Assembly (NCBI GenBank): GCA_022592435.1
Contig: JABYQS010000095.1
Span: 93,369-157,368, forward strand
Direction: 5' to 3'
Length of the DNA stretch: 64,000 nt
Source: Cerioporus squamosus
Taxonomy: Eukaryota > Basidiomycota > Agaricomycetes > Polyporales > Polyporaceae
This document shows positions 24,944 through 36,791 of this stretch, piece after piece. A program made the translations under genes and the position numbers. Positions within the stretch are counted from its first letter, which is position 1. Each line of letters begins with the position of its first letter. The notes under the pieces are model-generated. The model was not told where the DNA came from. It was given only the letters and a program-made list of their open reading frames with translations, and ran no database searches.

Positions 24944-25685
24944 TCCGTCCTTCCAGAATAAATTCAGGAGCGTGAGACTTGTGCCAGGTTATGCTCGATG
25001 CATGAATACACAGAGTGGCCAGCAACAGTTCAACGTCCGAGGCGATGTGCCCGATACTGTATCCTTCGCCCGCAGACCGCAAGTACCTACAAGTTCAGGA
25101 TGCGCCTATACTTACGGTGGTGCGGTTATATCAGTCGTTGTTATATTCGTCGTTTCCTCACGTTGGCGATCCCGTGCTAATTTTGAGAGCTTGATCTAAT
25201 TTCGCAGTACTACCGCAGTTCATCCTCACCAACCCTCTATCCAGAGACACGCCCGGCTTCCCGGGGCGGAGGAACTCGCCCTGCCAGTCTTTGCGTATGT
25301 AGTCAACACGGCATCCACGAGGCTGCGGAACACCGAGCGGTCCCGTGGGGTCGACATGCAGCGGACCTATAGCGGACCGTGCCTGCTCGAACGGTTCTCC
25401 CATGCCCGCGCTGCAGCCATTGGTTCTGCGGGTCCTAGAACGAGCGTCTCAGACTATTCGAACGTTCAAGCATCATTCTCGTGCATAGTGTAAGGCAGGG
25501 CTTACGTTCATGGTTCCCAGCTGCAATTCTGATAGGTTGCGCGTGACTCACGCTGACCCTATAGTTGAAAGCTTTTCTAGTTCCAATAGAACAGTCGCTT
25601 CTGAGGCCGGGACGGCGCAGCTGCATATAAGAACCTCAGGAACGGTGTGTGGACGCTCGCACTGCACTACCCGGCCGCGCCCACC
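24944..25685. other. Interval between esterase remnant and esterase gene
   Basis: About 740 bases. A minus-strand open frame at 25158-25403 (81 residues) has no recognisable motif. The last 100 bases before the esterase ATG presumably contain its promoter; a short TATA-like stretch (gcatataagaacc) occurs at about 25622. Confidence 0.4.
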
Positions 25686-28097
25686 ATGGCACGCATTGTG
25701 TCGACTCTGCTCCTGTACCTCTCGTTTTCGCTGCCTTCGCTATCCACATACGGAGTGACAGCAGCGTCTCTTCAGGTCAAGACCACCGCTGGAAGTTTCA
25801 TCGGCCAGCAGCTGTCGTCGGGTTTAGACCGGTGGCTCGGTGTACCTTTCGCTGAACCACCGGTTGGCCCTCTTCGCTTCAAGACTCCCGTCCCTATCAC
25901 CAAGCCTTCACGGACTGTCAAGAATGCCTCGACCTTTGGCGATGCTTGTCCTCAAGTGCCATCGGGCTCATTAGGTGCCCCCATATCTGAGGATTGCTTA
26001 TTCCTGAACGTGGGTTGCTCGCTAATCATACTTCTCGACATGCGTACTCATCACCGGAGTTTGTTGCAGGTCTTTCGGCCTAGCAGTGTCCCCACCTCCA
26101 AAAAGTTACCGACGCTCGTTTGGTTCTACGTGAGTGCGGTGCTTGCCTCAACATCAACCCTATTTAATTCCTCATGACCAGGGCGGAGCTTTCATGAATG
26201 GGTATGCTACGTACTCTGAAACAACCGATCCAACACTAAAGCGTCCGAATGGTTGCGTAGTGCCGCTTCTAATTCGATGTTTGACCCCACCTGTAAGTGC
26301 CGCTCGCGTCAATTTCGTGTAATAGCGCGTTGCCTGTCTCTCATACCATGTTTGACAGTTCTCATCCAACGGAGCTTGGCGATCGGAAAGCCGATCATGT
26401 TTGTGTCTGTGTGAGTAGGGGACAATCATCGTGACATGCCAAGCCTTTGACAGCCCATTTGAAGAAACTATCGTGTCAATACTTGCGGATTCGTGAGTGT
26501 CCCACATTGCTTTCATGGCGCTTGATTTTGACTTCGTGCAGCTGGCTAGTCGCTTCGTTCCGCCTGGTGATCTGAACGCAGGCCTGCAAGACCAGCGCGC
26601 CGCGCTGGCGTTCCTTCAGGACAACCTGGAAGCTTTCGGCGGCGACCCAACGAAAGTAAACTTCTCTTGCTCATGGTATCGCGGTTTTGCAGTACTCATA
26701 GTCTATCTAGGTCACCATTTGGGGCCAGGTTCGTGCACGCCAAGACTGCAGTGCACATGTCACTCATTTCCCGCAGTCCGCAGGCGCAGGTTCCGTGGAA
26801 GCGCAGGTCCTATTCCCATCTCCGAGAAGACTCTTCAGGGCAGCTATCATGGACTCTTCCACAGGACCCTTGTGAGAATGCTTGCCTCGTACCCTTGTCT
26901 ATCTATTCCTTACCTCTTGATTTCAATGGCAGCAAGACGGCTCCTCCGGCGAGTCGCTACGATGATCCAGGTTTCCCTATGCTCGACTCCTCGCGGCAGT
27001 TGGCTGTCAGTCCGGTCCAGCTTCGTTCTCCTGTCTACAGGGTGTTCCCTTCGAGGTGAGAAGCCCCCAGAGCGTGCAATTCCCGACCTGCTCATGCATC
27101 TTTCTCCGCAAGCTCCTGAACAATGTCACGGTGAATATGACAAATGAAGTACTGAACGGTCAGCTATGGCAGCCTGCCGTCGGTCCCGCGGGGAGCTTCA
27201 TATCTGAACGTCCATCGCAACGCATCGCAAGTGGCAACTTCTTGCATATTCCGATACTTGCCGGCACCAACGTGAGCATCCATCATACTGCAACAATGTA
27301 CAGACGACTGACTGACTTTGCTTTTCAGCTCAACGAGGGCACCACTTTCAGCACGTCGGTGCAAAACGTGACTGTTGCTCCAGATCAGGAGACTGCGGCC
27401 TTCGACACATTCATCAAGAAGCTCTTCATCGACCCGTCGACCATCAGCCAAGACGTCTTTGACACCATAAACACGTTCTACCCCGCAAATGACTCAAGCC
27501 TCGGCGGCGCCTTCAATACAGGAGACTCGTTGTTCGACCGCGCGGAGGCATGGTACACGGATAATATGTACCTTTCGCCAAGGCGACTCCTGTTCCACAA
27601 AGCTGCACCGCTGCAGCCGCTCTTCGCCTACTTCTTCAAGGAGTTCATCCCTGGACAGGATCCTACACGTGGAGGTATGTTGCTAGAGCCATTCAACCAT
27701 GCGGAGCTTATATTATACGTTTTGCAGTGTTCCATGCCTCGGAGCTGATCCTACTGTTCGGACAAGCACCCGCTGTCGAGCAGGAGTTCGCTAGTCAAAT
27801 GGCAGACTTCTACGTCCGATTCATCTCTGACCTGCATCCTGGAGGTGAGCTAGTGTTCTATCGGGGATTGTTATCTATGACTCACCAAGTCCTCGCAGCG
27901 CCGTGGCCACAGTACGAACTCTCTACGAAAAGCGTGCTCCAGCTCATGCGCGACAACATCACTGCCATCCCCGACGGTACGCAAGCGGCTCCGATACTGA
28001 GTCTGCCATCTCACTGACCTCTAATCCAATAGACTTCCTGCTGGAGAAGACGAACTTCCTTGATTCTTCCCTCGTCCTGACCGAGTTCCAGAAGTAG
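25686..28097 (+). CDS. Secreted type-B carboxylesterase/lipase
   Basis: Extracellular alpha/beta-hydrolase of the C. rugosa lipase/cholinesterase family. The start gives a signal peptide ([20 protein letters not shown]). Family blocks follow: [26 protein letters not shown], an oxyanion-hole strand [49 protein letters not shown], then the nucleophile elbow [15 protein letters not shown], rebuilt by removing an intron at about 26719-26776. The catalytic acid is likely in GTNLNEGTTF and the histidine in [11 protein letters not shown]. Stop at 28097 after VLTEFQK. About 530-540 residues in roughly ten exons; the 26240-26550 portion contains two short introns around a small exon (NYRVNTCGF). All catalytic residues are present. 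A truncated copy lies just upstream. Confidence 0.92.
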
Positions 28098-28386
28098 CCT
28101 GATGTCGATAGCCCGAGCACACTTGTCCGTCGTTACTGCATTAATGATACGAGGTGTCGTTGTTGATGAGCTTCTGATTACTGTCCTGCACTGTCAAGTT
28201 CGTCTAAGTCCCATAAGCCACTAGTGCCAGTACTGAGACTCGCCCGCCCGCCAAGCTTCAGTCCAACAGTAGGTAGCCGGTCGTCGAACCGGGCCGGTCT
28301 CCCCACATTGATCGGGACGGAGCGCTCAAGCTGCAGTGCGTTGGACGCGAGGAGCCGACCAGCTCGGTGTGCCTTGACCGACGACC

Positions 28387-29896
28387 ATGACCGACACTCG
28401 CCTCCGGCTACTGACCTTGAACTGCTGGTATGTTGCATCGGACACTTCTCGTTCGCTCTACAGTGGACTTACCGGCGTTGCCAGGGGTTTGAAATATGTC
28501 TCCAAATATCGAACGGAGCGTGTTCGTGCCATTGCGAACGTGCTAGCCTCCTCGGACTACGACATCATCACATTACAGGAACTCTGGGTATTCTCGGACT
28601 TCGAATACGTACGGACAGCGGTCTCCAAGAAACTCCCGTATGCGAAGTTCTTCTACAGGTGCGTCCTTCAACGTCTGCTCGTGCACACGGGTGGAGGGCC
28701 GACGCATAAGCTGCAGCGGAGCGTTAGGTGCAGGTCTTGTCATATTCTCTCGTTTCCCGATCATTTCTGCAACAATACACCCCTACTCCTTGAATGGCTC
28801 CCCCATTGACGTCCTTGCCGGCGACTGGTTTGTCGGCAAGGCCGCAGCAAGTGTCGTTTTTGCCCATCCCTTCCTCGGCCAAGTCCAAGTCTTTAACACC
28901 CACGTACGCCCTCCTCCACGTGCACACGAAACTCTTCTCATGTATCCCTTCTAGTTGTTTGCCAAAGGCGGAGACGAGGGGCCGGAACACCAGCGCGCGC
29001 ATCGACTCGTCAACGCCTGGGAGTTCGCAAAGCTCGCGAGGCAAGCCGCCGAGCTCGGCCGCTACGTCATATGCGCAGGCGACTTCAACAGCGTCCCAAC
29101 GACGCTCCCCATGAGCATCATCCGCGACCACGCAGGCCTCGCCGATGCCTGGGTGACGACTCACCCCGACACGCCCGAGCCATCCCTGACCAGCCTTCCA
29201 ACTCCGCATGACGCAATCCTCGTACATGGAATCACCGCGGACTCGCCTCTCAACTCATACTCTGCCGGAAAGCCATTGGAACCACTTGCGCGCAAGTTCC
29301 AAGGCAAGCGCTTGGACTACGTGTTCTACCGCCCGCCCGCAAACCCGCCCGCGAGCGGACGCATGCCAAACCTGCGCCCTGTGGACACACGCGTCGTAAT
29401 GACGGAGCGCGTCCCAGGATGCCCGTTCTCTTTCTCGGACCACTTCGGACTAGAGGCAACTTTCGTCATCGAGCCGCAACACGCCGTGGACGACGCGGAT
29501 TCAGCCACTCACAGACGCGACTCAACCTTCGTCGCCAACGGTCATAAGCCCGCTGCGGACAAGGACGTGTCCCCGGATGCGATCACGCAGGCCCTTGTCT
29601 CTCTGACCGCGCGATATCGGTTCGCCCACTCGCAAGGCCGTCTCCAGCTCCTGATCTTCTTCACCTGCATATTCGTCCTTGTCGGTATCATCGTCGCGTC
29701 GGCATGGTTCCCCTCCCGGTTGAATCCGCTGTTCACCATCATCACGATCGTGCTGGCGTGGCTTGCTACCACCATGCTGTACATCGGATTCGTCTATGGC
29801 AATTGGGAGGTGAACGCCCTCACGAACATCATCGAGGAGCTCGAGTTGCACCGAGCAGCATTGCAAGGTCGCCAGAGCTCCCCTACGATGCGCTAG
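28387..29896 (+). CDS. ISC1: Inositol phosphosphingolipid phospholipase C (neutral sphingomyelinase family)
   Basis: Mg-dependent enzyme that cleaves the head group from inositol phosphosphingolipids to give ceramides, acting on ER and mitochondrial membranes. The endonuclease/exonuclease/phosphatase fold is visible: LTLNCW joined by an intron to GLKYVSKYR, ITLQELWVFSDF (metal-binding Glu), GLVIFSRFPI, VQVFNTH, CAGDFNSVP (Asp/Asn) and FSFSDHFGLEATF (catalytic Asp-His). Two C-terminal membrane helices follow, LLIFFTCIFVLVGIIVASAW and IITIVLAWLATTMLYIGFV, as in Isc1 and mammalian nSMase2-like enzymes. Start MTDTRLRLL at 28387, stop at 29896, about 440 residues in four exons (introns near 28432-28488, 28660-28730 and 28902-28955). 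It converges on the RhoGEF gene. Confidence 0.92.
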
Positions 29897-30577
29897 TCTT
29901 AAGAGTCACGCATGGGCCCAGGATGGACACGATACTACTACTATACTTAGCTACCTCACTACCACACTTATGTAGACTAGCCTGTCGCACGCGACTCGCA
30001 TAAGCGTTTTCGAGCAAGCTCGAACACAACGTCGATGACAGAGGATGAAAAGGTCATTGCCCGTAAACAAGTACACACTTTCACATCAACGTACACGACG
30101 CTCTAACGTACAAGACAAGTTAATAAATATGGCCAACAACGTGTGTGTAATGCGTGAATGCGGGGCGAAGAGTGACAACATGGAAATAAGGAGGATGCGA
30201 GTGCGAGGATATCACAGTGGATATTGGTTTGACATGAGGTGGAATGGGGGGGAGGAGAGGTTCGATTCGGTCGAACGGGGAACGGGGACGGGGACGGGGA
30301 CGGGGACGGATAGCTATTAACGACGTGTTGGAGATGCCAAACGCAAAAGCGGCAAGTCGTGGCATAGCAACAGATCGCCATACGCTACAAATGCAGGGGA
30401 AGGGGTACATGAGAGGACAGGATGCAGATACACTGGAGAGGGACAATGGGATGCAAGATGCGAATAATCAATGGTGAATACGATGCGGTGGGATGGGCGG
30501 TGGGGGGATAGCATGGTTGATGTAAGATAAGAGTTGCGATGCTTATGCAGAGGTCGTGAGGGTCGTGATGGTATCGT
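29897..30577. other. Convergent 3' intergenic region
   Basis: About 680 bases between the stops of ISC1 and the RhoGEF gene. It holds a G-rich hexanucleotide repeat (annotated separately) and otherwise purine-rich sequence on the plus strand. Open frames here are repeat-driven and not supported. Confidence 0.5.
30275..30309 (+). repeat. (ACGGGG)n microsatellite
   Basis: Five G4 runs in 31 bases, including four consecutive ACGGGG units at 30282-30305 and a preceding imperfect unit. The G-runs are separated by two or three bases, a spacing favourable to a G-quadruplex on the plus strand. Another run of six G lies at 30246-30251. Confidence 0.9.
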
Positions 30578-33500
30578 TTAAGTCGTAGTCGTCTGCTGTC
30601 GTGACGCTTGCTTGATATCACTTTTGGGCTTGGGGACGGACTGGCGGAAGAACGCAGCATGTGCTTGGGCACGGTCGCACTTCTTCGCGATGCGAAGCGC
30701 GCTCTCGTATGCACGCTCTACCAGGCCACGAGAGGGACTCGTCGTAGGAGTGTGATCCAGCAGGTCTAGAAGAGGGTCACGTTAACATCGAGCATCGTTC
30801 GCACAAAGGAGACAAACTCACCTCGGTATTGCAGCACGTAGCGCATAACTCTCTGCGTCGGCTGGATCGCCAAGTCCCTGACAGACATCTTCGCGTCGTG
30901 CTCAGAAGCTGCCTTCTTCGGGGTTCCATGCCCATGAGCGCTGCCGGTGCTGTGATGATGACTGTGGCCATGATGGGAAGGGGAGTGGGTATATGCAGGT
31001 AGTCGGTGAAGTTGGCAGTAAACTGGGAACGTTGCTCAGTGAAGACGGCATGCTCATCCGCTTCCAAGCAGTGACCGCCTTCGTCAGCCCGAGTCCGCTC
31101 GACATGGTAGACACGCGTGACAAACCACCATGGCCGTGCACGCTCTTGGGCTTGGGCGATTCGGGTTCAAGGGGTGATGGAGAGGAGACAGAGAGCCCGA
31201 AGGCGAGACCGGTACCCAGAGCTGCCGTGAACATACCGGCGCCGCTGTGTCCAAGGTTCGAAGACGTGTCTCCGTGTCCGATGTCAGATATAGCGGAGGA
31301 GTAGCGCCGGGTTGACATCGAAGCCGCTTTTGAAGCCGGAATCCCGACCTGACTACGGGTGCGCATTATGAGCCCGATGCCAGTCGAGCCATGGCCGATG
31401 TCCGACATGGTGTCCTCCGTGTGCTTCTTCAGCTTGCGAGGGGGCCGGAGATTCGCATCCTCGAGGAAGAACTCGCCCACAACAGCAGACCAGGCCACGA
31501 ATGCCGCCTCAAGCTCTTCCTCGCATCCAATGAAGGCCGCGCTGACACCCCACGCGCTGGGATCGTCGATGACATGAGCGAGCAACGTCTCAGAGACTCG
31601 CAAGAGAGCGGGGATGTGACGTGCGATCAGAGAGGCGTAATGATGGGAAAGCTCGGTGGAAGCGAGCTCCCGGAGGCGTGCTTGGTAGTTGCGCTCGGTC
31701 TGGACGAGTTCGCGACAGCAGAAGAGCACTTGCCGAGCGGTCTTCCAATCTTCCTCGTCTCCTTCGTCGAAAAGCGCCTCATCGTCAGAGTCGTCTCCGT
31801 CGAGGTCGCGATCGTAGTCACCGACGCTGAAACGCGCCCGGGAAGGAGATCGAGGAGAGATGCCCATCTCGCGAGGACCACCGAAGAAGAACGAAGATCT
31901 CCTGTCGCGGGTATCAACAGTAAGCTCATCATCCCCGTGGCCAATCTGGCTGGGAGCCGCGCTTCTGCGACCGGGGAGCCTCCCGCGAGCAAATGCCATG
32001 CTCTCCTTTCGCAGTCGCTCGAGGTGCTGGACTAGTACGTCTTCTGGGACGTCGGCCATAGCCAGCGTCCAACGCCGCATGGCATCCTCGCTCCGATCCA
32101 GGTATCCGCCGACCACAGCAAAACCGGAAGAGGACTCTCCAGCACTGCTCTGAGAATCTCCTAGAGAGGCCGGTTGCGTGATGTTCAGTGCGGGGAATGC
32201 GGGCTTGTCGGACTGGACATGACCACCTGCAATCGAAGTTGAGGCTTCGCCGGGTGGGGAAGCACACTGAGTGTAGGGATTGAACGGCTCTCCGCGAGTG
32301 TCGGCGTCGTGCCAGGGGTTGTCACGCAGTGTATGTAACTGCTCGGTTGCATCTGCGTCGGATGCGTGTTCCGATGCGTAGGCCGCGAGAGACGTGGAGC
32401 AAAGACCCGTGCAGGCTAGGTCCGAGAGGGCTTGTGAGGAGGACTTCCTGCGCACCTCCAGAATAGGGCCTAGTCCAGACTTCCGCGAAGGGGATGTATC
32501 CGCCGGCTGAGCGTATCATCGAGGTCATACATGACGCATACATGCAGGCAGATGGATGGCAAGTTGATGGGAAACCGCAATACATAGGAGATGTCAGCAT
32601 GTAGGACACGAGGCGAGATGGCACACTTACGGAAGAGTACCAGAGGGATGGGTCTTGCTCTCCTGAATCGTCTGCTTCCTCAGCCGCAATACGTGCTTCT
32701 TCTACACTTGACCAGATCCTGGTTTTCGGCGCACGTTGCCCTAGCCCAATCGGAGTCGACTTCGACCTGCCCAGAGCCGCAGATGATGTGCCGAGCGCAT
32801 ATGGGTAGGCGGATGGCGCCAAGGACGGCCGCTTCTTCTGTAGCTTGTTCGTGCGGGTACTACTTCGTGGCGAGAGGCGTGGCGAAGATGAGTCCGGGGT
32901 TGTGAGACTGGTGGAGGCGTAAGAGACCGAGGTACTTGCGGAGCTAGATGTAGTGCAGCTGCTATCTGTGGTTCCGCTACTACGAGAGCTTGGGGACGGT
33001 CGGGGGAGGACAATCTTCGAGCTTCCATCGCTGAGGCTGCGGGTCGGCCTATGGGACCTGTCGCTCATACTCGGGCTGCTCCTCGAGCTATGGTGGCGAG
33101 AGGAGTGCTCGCCCGAGCCGAAGGCGCGAGTTAGCAGCAAGCTGAGGACTGAGGAGGTGGGAGAATGGGTGGGAGATGGGGGGCGAGGACGCGTTTTGTG
33201 CAGCCTGTTGCGGCGAGCGCGGATAGAAGAGGCTTTGCGAGTGACAGGCTCCATGCTAGAAGGTCGGACAGGGAGGGCATCCGAGGAGAAAGACAACCTG
33301 CCAGCGGCTGAAGAGCGCGCAGCCAAATGTTGGGAAGTTATGTATGCCGGGCGAGCCGGCGCGCTCTCCGATGAAGCTGCAAAATGTGGACGATAGGAGT
33401 GGCCGCTATCGGATACAGAGAGCGAGAAGACGCGTGGTACCGGTGAGATGTCGGTAGGCGCGAGGATGGACACGGACTTGACGGACTTGGGCCGGTCCTG

Positions 33501-33911
33501 GATGTGTGGCTTGGGAGGGACCGGTGGCGGCGTGGATGAGTCCGGAGAGGGCGTGTCTTGTCCATGGCAATCGCCGCGCCCGTCCGTCAGATGTGCATCA
33601 TCTGTTACCGGTGGAATTGGATGATGAGAAGGTAATGCGGCAGAAGGCTGGGACACCCCACTCGACGCGTCTGCATCCGTGTTGATGTTTACGGCTGATC
33701 CCTAGGCCTTAGCAGCGAAGTGAGATAAGGGGAAGAAAGGACGTACATGGACGTCGCGGGACGCGCGCCGAAGTACCAGGGGCGGGAGTGTCAGTGAGAC
33801 CTCCAGATGTATGTGGCACATCCTGAGGGACGCCAGAAACGGCGCATGTGGTGTCGGACGCGAGGTAGGGGTCGAACGACGGCAATGGCTCGCGAGGATA
33901 AGCTTGAACAA
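30578..33911 (-). CDS. RhoGEF (Dbl-homology domain) protein
   Basis: Predicted guanine nucleotide exchange factor for a Rho/Cdc42-type GTPase. The N-terminal half (32.5-33.9 kb) is Ser/Pro-rich and disordered, with a TPPPVPPKP SH3-ligand-like stretch. The DH domain starts at ARQVLFCCRELVQTERNYQA (about 31715-31770), continues with RVSETLLAHV, and includes AVTAWKRMSMPSSLSNV and the signature MSVRDLAIQPTQRVMRYVL (about 30835-30890). The last exon gives SPSRGLVERAYESALRIAKK and a stop at 30578. No PH domain is visible after the DH. A low-complexity insert containing SDIGHG twice lies inside the DH domain. The frame changes near 30930-31010 without a clear GT-AG intron. The 5' end (ATG 33911) is tentative because the first intron join is ambiguous. 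Confidence 0.72.
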
Positions 33912-34729
33912 CCATCGCAGCAGCGGCCATGGCGGGGGTCGCGGGGGATCTGCAGGAACCGGGAGGAGTCCGTGGGAGCCGATGCCCAGCGCGGGGGCAA
34001 TGAGGCAGAAGAATACGAGGACGGTGTGCGCAGAGAAGGGGCCGATGAGGAAGCAGGGGCGGGGACGCGACCGGGGAGACTATAGGGAGATGGACAGGGC
34101 GGCCATATTCCTGGCTGGGGGCGCGCGCGGCAGGAGCAGGCCCAGCTTGAGACCAGCAATTTGGCTTTGCCACTCTCTTCAGCATGACGACTGCCCCTTG
34201 CGTCTGACGTCAACCCCGTCCCTTGCGCCATCCCCATCTCCGATACGCTTGCCGCCTGCCCATTGGCTGCCACCCAGTCGGATCAAGTCGCGGCCTCCCC
34301 GAACAGGCAAGCGAGAGCAAGCGAGACAGTCACCAACTCATCCTCGCGCCGTGGCCACCAACGACGATAGACCAGGGGCCGACACCGCCAGCTTCCAGCA
34401 GGTTCCACTCGACTGCGAATCGCTCCATACTTATCATTCGCCGCCGACGTCGCGCACGCCGTCCTCGTTGCCCGCAGTCGCCCGCCTGACCGGCACGCCC
34501 CTTTCCTCGTTCGAGCCAGACGTCGACGTCTGGAACAGCGATCTACCGATCCTTATACTGTAATTGAAGTGCGCTCTACTCGCCTCTAGACACGTCGATG
34601 AACTTCCCCCACTTGCCACCTCGGCTGGCCCGTTCTCGAGCTCGGTTAAGTGGGTGATTAGCTCGACGTGACGCACGCCATGGCATCGCAGCGTCCGATG
34701 TTCACCACACGCGCCCGTGCTAATCTCAC
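33912..34729. other. Interval upstream of the RhoGEF gene
   Basis: Open frames on both strands (for example 33811-34563 plus) are compositionally biased, with no recognisable domain. It probably contains the RhoGEF promoter and leader. Confidence 0.35.
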
Positions 34730-35402
34730 TTGCTTGCTTCCCTACTTGTTTCTGGTTCAATTTCAGTGCTCTCCTGTGGGAGGCGTCCTCCTATATCTTC
34801 TCGGGACCCGTATGCGTGGCAATCGGATGCGAACAACGCTCTTCGTCGCTATCATGAAGGGACACTGCTGCCCAGATGCCGTCCCTCCTCTTCACACAAT
34901 GATATGCTGCGCTTCCCCCGCAAACAACCACCGGGCGAGGTTCAGCTGCGAGGCACCCAGTCTTTTGCTTACGAGTTGCTTACGAGTCTGTGCTTTCTCA
35001 ACCTCCCGGAGTCCCACTCCACAACTCGCGGTTGCATGATCGTGAAAGCACTATGTACAGTACTTATCGCACTTAAGTACCGTCCTGTCGGAGAGGCTGC
35101 TGATTCGCTATGACGCGCTGCGTGACACCCAGACGCGCCTGTTGTTTGTGACCAGACGCGTCTCTCCCGAGCCTCCACCCTACCGTGCTTGTCCCGCGAG
35201 TTGGCCGTATAACCGCAACATCTGGGCGGTCATCCACTCTGCGCGCAAGGTTCACCGATCTATGTGAGACGCACGAGGTTGAAGTGCTGGCGAGAGCCAA
35301 GCTCAACCAGGTACGTTTTTAATTACCGCTGTCGAGCAGTCTCTCCTCGAGGACGCGACAATTGAATACACCAGGTACACACAAGTGCGGTTGCCGACGT
35401 AG
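34730..35402 (+). CDS. Possible small multi-exon hypothetical protein
   Basis: Not recognised. The 3' end is the better part: a frame open from about 35150 reads PTVLVPRVGRITATSG..., then RARFTDLCETHEVEVLARAK, LNQ. A GTACGT...GCAG intron (about 35312-35340) joins it to SLLEDATIEYTRYTQVRLPT and a stop at 35402. The upstream exon candidate contains AWQSDANNALRRYHEGTLLP (about 34800-34870). The helical, charged C-terminus looks like real protein, but no family motif is evident and the exon chain between 34.9 and 35.15 kb is unresolved. It converges on RIB7. Confidence 0.3.
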
Positions 35403-35584
35403 CACTGCCTTTTATCGAGTCCAATATGCTTCCGCCATTACGCCACATTGTTTCGTCGTTCAGCAAACGCGACGAGAGAATGTTCCGCACAGAAGGCAGG
35501 ATCCTCCACACACGTTGTTGCCGCTTCCTCGACGCTGCGCCGGACCTTCGCCATATGCGTATCCGGAGGCTACAAATCCCGACA

Positions 35585-36791
35585 TTAAAGCACCCGCAGA
35601 GCCATCACGGCGTCAGGTCCGAATGTCTCGGTCCGGACATGTTCGAATTTCGGTAGCTAGAACGCAAGGATTGTGGGTATCAGCCTGCATCCTGTGCATT
35701 TATAGCAGATTGCGCTTACAACGTCCGCGAGCAGACCAGAGCCGTAACCTACGCCCGCCTCGCCTACAAGCGTCGGGGCAACGGTGACGACCAGTGCGTC
35801 TACCATCCTCCTGTCCCCGGGCCCGTCGGAGCTCCCGCGAGCAGGCGGGTCGCCGCGTGCGGCGGAAAGGAAAGAGCGGATCACTCTCGCACCACCCTCA
35901 ACCATAACTGAACGCACACCAAGCTCGTGCAATGCCGTGAGCAGGTCTGGAACCGCGATCAGACCTGCCGTGCCGCGCTAAGTTAGCACTTTCTGTCGGA
36001 TATGTCAAGCATGAAACAAATACGCTCACCACCGGTCGCGGCGTCGGCGTCCACCTCGATAATACGTGCGCCTGCGCTCCGCAGTGCGGCTGCACGTTGG
36101 GTGAACGCCTCTGTGCTTGCAGTGTCATGCAATGTGGTCTGCGACGCGCAGACAACCCAGGGACGGCGACCGCGGCCAGCCTGGTAATTCTTGAGCAGCT
36201 TGCATTCGGGAGACAGCCGGAGGTGCGTGTCAAGCACGACTGGTCTGGGTAGACGATACCTATGCGGGTAGCCTGCAGGCAGTGGCGGCAAGTGGCGTGC
36301 TGCAAGGGGGAGATTGGTCGGGTGCACGCGATCGTGGGGCAGGAGACGTGGAATAGAAGCAGATGTCGTGCACGTACTGTTCAGCTGAGGGTCGTCATTG
36401 AGCGCGGTTCCGACGCCCACCAGGATTGCGTCGTGGAGGGTGCGCATCCTGCCTAGTCGTTACCTTCTCCGCCGCGTGCCGTGCGGCTTGTCATCCGGGG
36501 ACATGCGCAGCGGGAGACTCACCAGTGTGTCATGATCATGCTCTCTTTGCCACTCAGGATCAGTTGCTTTCCGCTCGCCCCTGCTATCTTGGCATCCAGG
36601 GATTGCGCGAATGTGAGCGTCACGTATGGGCGCGACGTCTTCGACGATGCAGGCGTGGGGAGGGCTTCTGGATCCCGGCTAGCGTAGAAGATAGACGGGT
36701 GTGTCTCTGGGGATGCAGACAGTCCATAAAGTTCCAGGAGGAGCGACGGGGGATGCGGTTGCCCGTCCGTCGAGGCAGAGTCCGCGGGCAT
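35585..36791 (-). CDS. RIB7: RIB7, 2,5-diamino-6-ribosylamino-pyrimidinone 5'-phosphate reductase
   Basis: NADPH-dependent reductase of riboflavin biosynthesis (RibD C-terminal fold). Start MPADSASTDGQPHPP at 36791. The family entry block is RPYVTLTFAQSLDAKIAG followed by KQLILSGKESMIMTH. After an intron comes MRTLHDAILVGVGTALNDDP, the hallmark dihydrofolate-reductase-like strand and loop, then PRPVVLDTHLRLSP for the nucleotide-binding side and GVRSVMVEGGARVIRSFL. The final exon is joined by removing an intron at about 35656-35719, giving LLADVLPKFEHVRTETFGPD and a stop at 35585. About 330 residues. The frame remains open upstream to 37025, but the ATG at 36791 fits the family length. Housekeeping gene. 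Confidence 0.88.

Noticed and set aside
25158..25403. 81-residue minus-strand frame between the esterases
   Set aside because: Looks protein-like in composition but has no recognised motif, no supporting splice structure and no neighbours in the same direction.
30045..30477. Small frames over the G-rich repeat
   Set aside because: Their length comes from the repeat (Gly-Thr and Pro-Arg runs), not from coding constraint.
33811..34563. 250-residue plus-strand frame upstream of the RhoGEF
   Set aside because: Low-complexity Arg/Pro/Ser sequence, overlapping the RhoGEF leader, no domain.
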